NCBI GenBank assembly: GCA_031284225.1
Contig: JAITAH010000413.1
Coordinates: forward strand, 1-8,629
Direction of reading: 5' to 3'
Length of the DNA: 8,629 bases
Origin: Dysgonamonadaceae bacterium
GTDB lineage: Bacteria; Bacteroidota; Bacteroidia; Bacteroidales; Azobacteroidaceae
In this document: piece after piece, positions 7,299-8,629 of the stretch
How the letters are laid out: every line of letters begins with the position of its first letter
Numbering within the stretch: position 1 is the stretch's first letter
The notes under the pieces: generated by a model
What the model saw: the letters and a program-made list of their open reading frames with translations, nothing else
Databases searched by the model: none
Told to the model about the DNA's origin: nothing
Program-made: the position numbers and the translations under genes

Positions 7299-7322
7299 AT
7301 GAAAAAATTAGATTTTGGATAA
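7299..7322 (+). other. Upstream half of a double-glycine leader, ended by an in-frame TAA
   Basis: ATG 7299 reads MKKLDFG and then TAA (7320-7322), immediately followed in frame by the ATG of the next feature. Read through the stop, the fifteen leader positions are M K K L D F G * M E N I Q G G. Hydrophobic residues fall at -15, -12, -7 and -4 counted from the cleavage site, the positions that define double-glycine leaders. The stop occupies -8, where the family usually has glutamate. This strongly suggests that the piece is the true N-terminus of the peptide gene, interrupted by one nonsense codon, or a small upstream ORF that couples to it. Confidence 0.6.
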
Positions 7323-7463
7323 ATGGAAAACATTCAGGGAGGCGCAATCCGCTACTGTGTTGTCGGAAAATGGGTAAGCGGACGCGGAGTTGTGGCCTTG
7401 GCAGAAGAAAACGATTTTTTAAGTAAATCCAATCTGCTTTTTTGCTTTAATTACGGTATTTAA
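7323..7463 (+). CDS. Double-glycine-leader peptide (bacteriocin- or signal-like precursor), leader split by a stop codon
   Basis: Forty-six codons from ATG 7323 encode MENIQGG and then a 39-residue core that begins AIRYCVVGKWVSGRGVVALA and ends in FCFNYGI. 'ENIQGG' is a double-glycine processing site of the kind cut by C39-peptidase ABC exporters in bacteriocin and Bacteroidetes natural-product precursors. The core is glycine-containing, slightly basic and has two cysteines (core positions 5 and 34) that could form a disulfide. Seen alone this ORF has only a 7-residue leader; the usual first half is present upstream in the same frame behind TAA 7320-7322. Translation could begin here by reinitiation (TAAATG) or because transcription starts after the first ATG. 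The gene may equally be a recent pseudogene. No modification enzyme is visible. It ends 12 bases before a membrane-protein gene and is probably co-transcribed with it. Confidence 0.6.
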   Translation: MENIQGGAIRYCVVGKWVSGRGVVALAEENDFLSKSNLLFCFNYGI

Positions 7464-7475
7464 AAATACAGGCCA

Positions 7476-8629
7476 ATGAAAACGATTGTTAAAATGCAAC
7501 TAAAATGGATGCAAAGTAAATATGGCGTTTATTTGTATTTTATTCCGCTATATCAATTAGGAAAAAATATTTTTTATTTTTCAGGATTTTTTGCAGGAAG
7601 CGTAATGGCTTGGCAGTTCGTAGAGCAAGGTTATTTGACACAATCTGTTTACGAACAACTGGTTTTTATTGCTTGTTTTTTGGGTATTTTGCTTTTCAAA
7701 AAAGAACGGCAATATGCGCTGGTTCCATATATTACGAAATTAACCGTTTCCAAGATTAGAAATTATATAGTCGTAAGAGAGTTGTTTTCTGCGTCCAATT
7801 TTATCTTTTTTCCATTCGTTGCTTCTGTTCTGATGTTGTCCCATACAATCGAAAACTCCACTTTATCATACGTTTACTTATTTATCGTTTTATGGTTAAC
7901 GGGAGTAGGTTTGAATCTATCGACAAGAATAATTAAATATTTCTGTATCAAATACAAATTATGTTTTATTACGACCTTGAGCATTGCGCTGGCATACAGC
8001 GTCATTCTTGCGCTGTTTTATCGAACCGCGACTGTTTTTTCATATTCAAATTTCATTGATAGCGATTATTATATCCCCGTACTACTGTCAGGAATCGCGC
8101 TTTTGATTCCGGGCTACTTTTATGTGATTAAACAGGAACTGTATCAAGTATATGATGGAAATCATTGGAGTCGCGAAACGGTTCGCAACTTTCATTCAAA
8201 ACCGGTAGTATCGAATGTTTTTAGCCAAATACTGTTATTGAAATATCTACGCTGTAAATCGTTCAAGAAATTTTTAGTTCAAATGCTTATTTATGCAATG
8301 GCAGGGATTCTATTCTTTATTGTTTTTGACTTGAAAATTATAGGATTAGGGATGTTGTTGGGTATTTACGCCTTTAATATGCTTCCGTTTACAATCTATT
8401 TAAGTTCAAATTATTTCGACGGATTATATGCGAAGCCCGTTTCAATTAAGTCGCTCTTATTAAGCGCTTTTTATATACATATTATTATAACGACTATTCT
8501 GTTTCTCATTCTATTGATTTTCGTAACGATGTATGACAAATCCCTCTTATTGACTTTAATAGCATTGTATTTCTATACATCCGGTCCGGTGGCGGCGCTA
8601 TTGTTGTCGAATATTTTATTTGCGCAACC
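7476..8629 (+). CDS. Multi-spanning membrane protein, DUF5687-like ABC permease (partial, runs off the window)
   Basis: The frame is open from ATG 7476 to the window edge, 384 codons, in frame with the peptide gene and 12 bases behind it; a weak ACAGG precedes the ATG. It has about nine or ten hydrophobic spans (about 60-75, 104-122, 132-150, 162-182, 198-217, 267-288, 290-310, 328-351 and 356-380, with a weaker one near 32-46). A basic cytoplasmic stretch KYLRCKSFKKFL is at 256-267, and a late motif LSSNYFDGLYAKPVSIKSLL is at 309-328. That layout, with 'S-N-Y-F-D-G...P' before the last spans, resembles the Bacteroidetes DUF5687 family, putative ABC-2-type permeases of nearly 500 residues that commonly sit with a separate ATPase gene. 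On that basis about 100 residues are missing, and an ATPase gene may follow outside the window. Its place beside a double-glycine peptide suggests export of, or immunity to, the peptide. It has no C39 peptidase domain in the visible part. Confidence 0.7.
   Translation, partial: MKTIVKMQLKWMQSKYGVYLYFIPLYQLGKNIFYFSGFFAGSVMAWQFVEQGYLTQSVYEQLVFIACFLGILLFKKERQYALVPYITKLTVSKIRNYIVVRELFSASNFIFFPFVASVLMLSHTIENSTLSYVYLFIVLWLTGVGLNLSTRIIKYFCIKYKLCFITTLSIALAYSVILALFYRTATVFSYSNFIDSDYYIPVLLSGIALLIPGYFYVIKQELYQVYDGNHWSRETVRNFHSKPVVSNVFSQILLLKYLRCKSFKKFLVQMLIYAMAGILFFIVFDLKIIGLGMLLGIYAFNMLPFTIYLSSNYFDGLYAKPVSIKSLLLSAFYIHIIITTILFLILLIFVTMYDKSLLLTLIALYFYTSGPVAALLLSNILFAQ

Noticed and set aside
7320..7322. 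Stop-codon reassignment (TAA read as an amino acid)
   Set aside because: TAA is the normal terminator of several clear genes here (both the adaptor and dapF end in it), so a genome-wide code change is ruled out.

Overview
The window looks like a chromosome segment from a member of the Bacteroidota, probably Bacteroidales. The evidence is the family-specific flavour of the proteins (the split MacB-type pump, a DUF5687-like membrane protein, a 'MENIQGG'-type double-glycine leader), A-rich translation starts with weak or no Shine-Dalgarno sequence, and three copies of the Bacteroidetes -7 promoter box TAnnTTTG ahead of genes.

Layout: (1) Bases 1-104 are the end of an upstream gene, probably the last beta-strands of a surface protein. 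(2) Bases 144-174 hold a promoter, followed by a five-gene rightward operon (255-5985). It encodes an ABC ATPase, two paralogous MacB/FtsX-type permeases, a periplasmic adaptor (HlyD/MacA-like) and a TolC-like outer membrane channel. Together they form a tripartite pump that could move a substrate from the periplasm or inner membrane out across the outer membrane. The first three genes are linked by ATGA overlaps; the last two follow after spacers of 34 and 2 bases. (3) dapF (5980-6846, minus) makes diaminopimelate epimerase for lysine and peptidoglycan synthesis. It meets the tolC-like gene tail to tail with a 6-base overlap.

(4) Bases 6847-7298 look intergenic but carry the dapF -7 box and two protein-like open stretches on the minus strand in different frames, with no ATG start at a sensible place; these are probably remains of a decayed gene. 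A long inverted repeat lies inside one of them. (5) Bases 7266-8629 hold a promoter, a very short peptide gene and a large multi-spanning membrane protein that runs off the window. The peptide has a textbook double-glycine export leader, but an in-frame TAA sits at leader position -8, directly followed by ATG. The membrane protein resembles DUF5687 ABC-type permeases.

The efflux operon and dapF are ordinary. The unusual part is the right end: a bacteriocin-like or signalling-peptide locus whose precursor leader is split by one stop codon and whose promoter sits almost on top of the first ATG.
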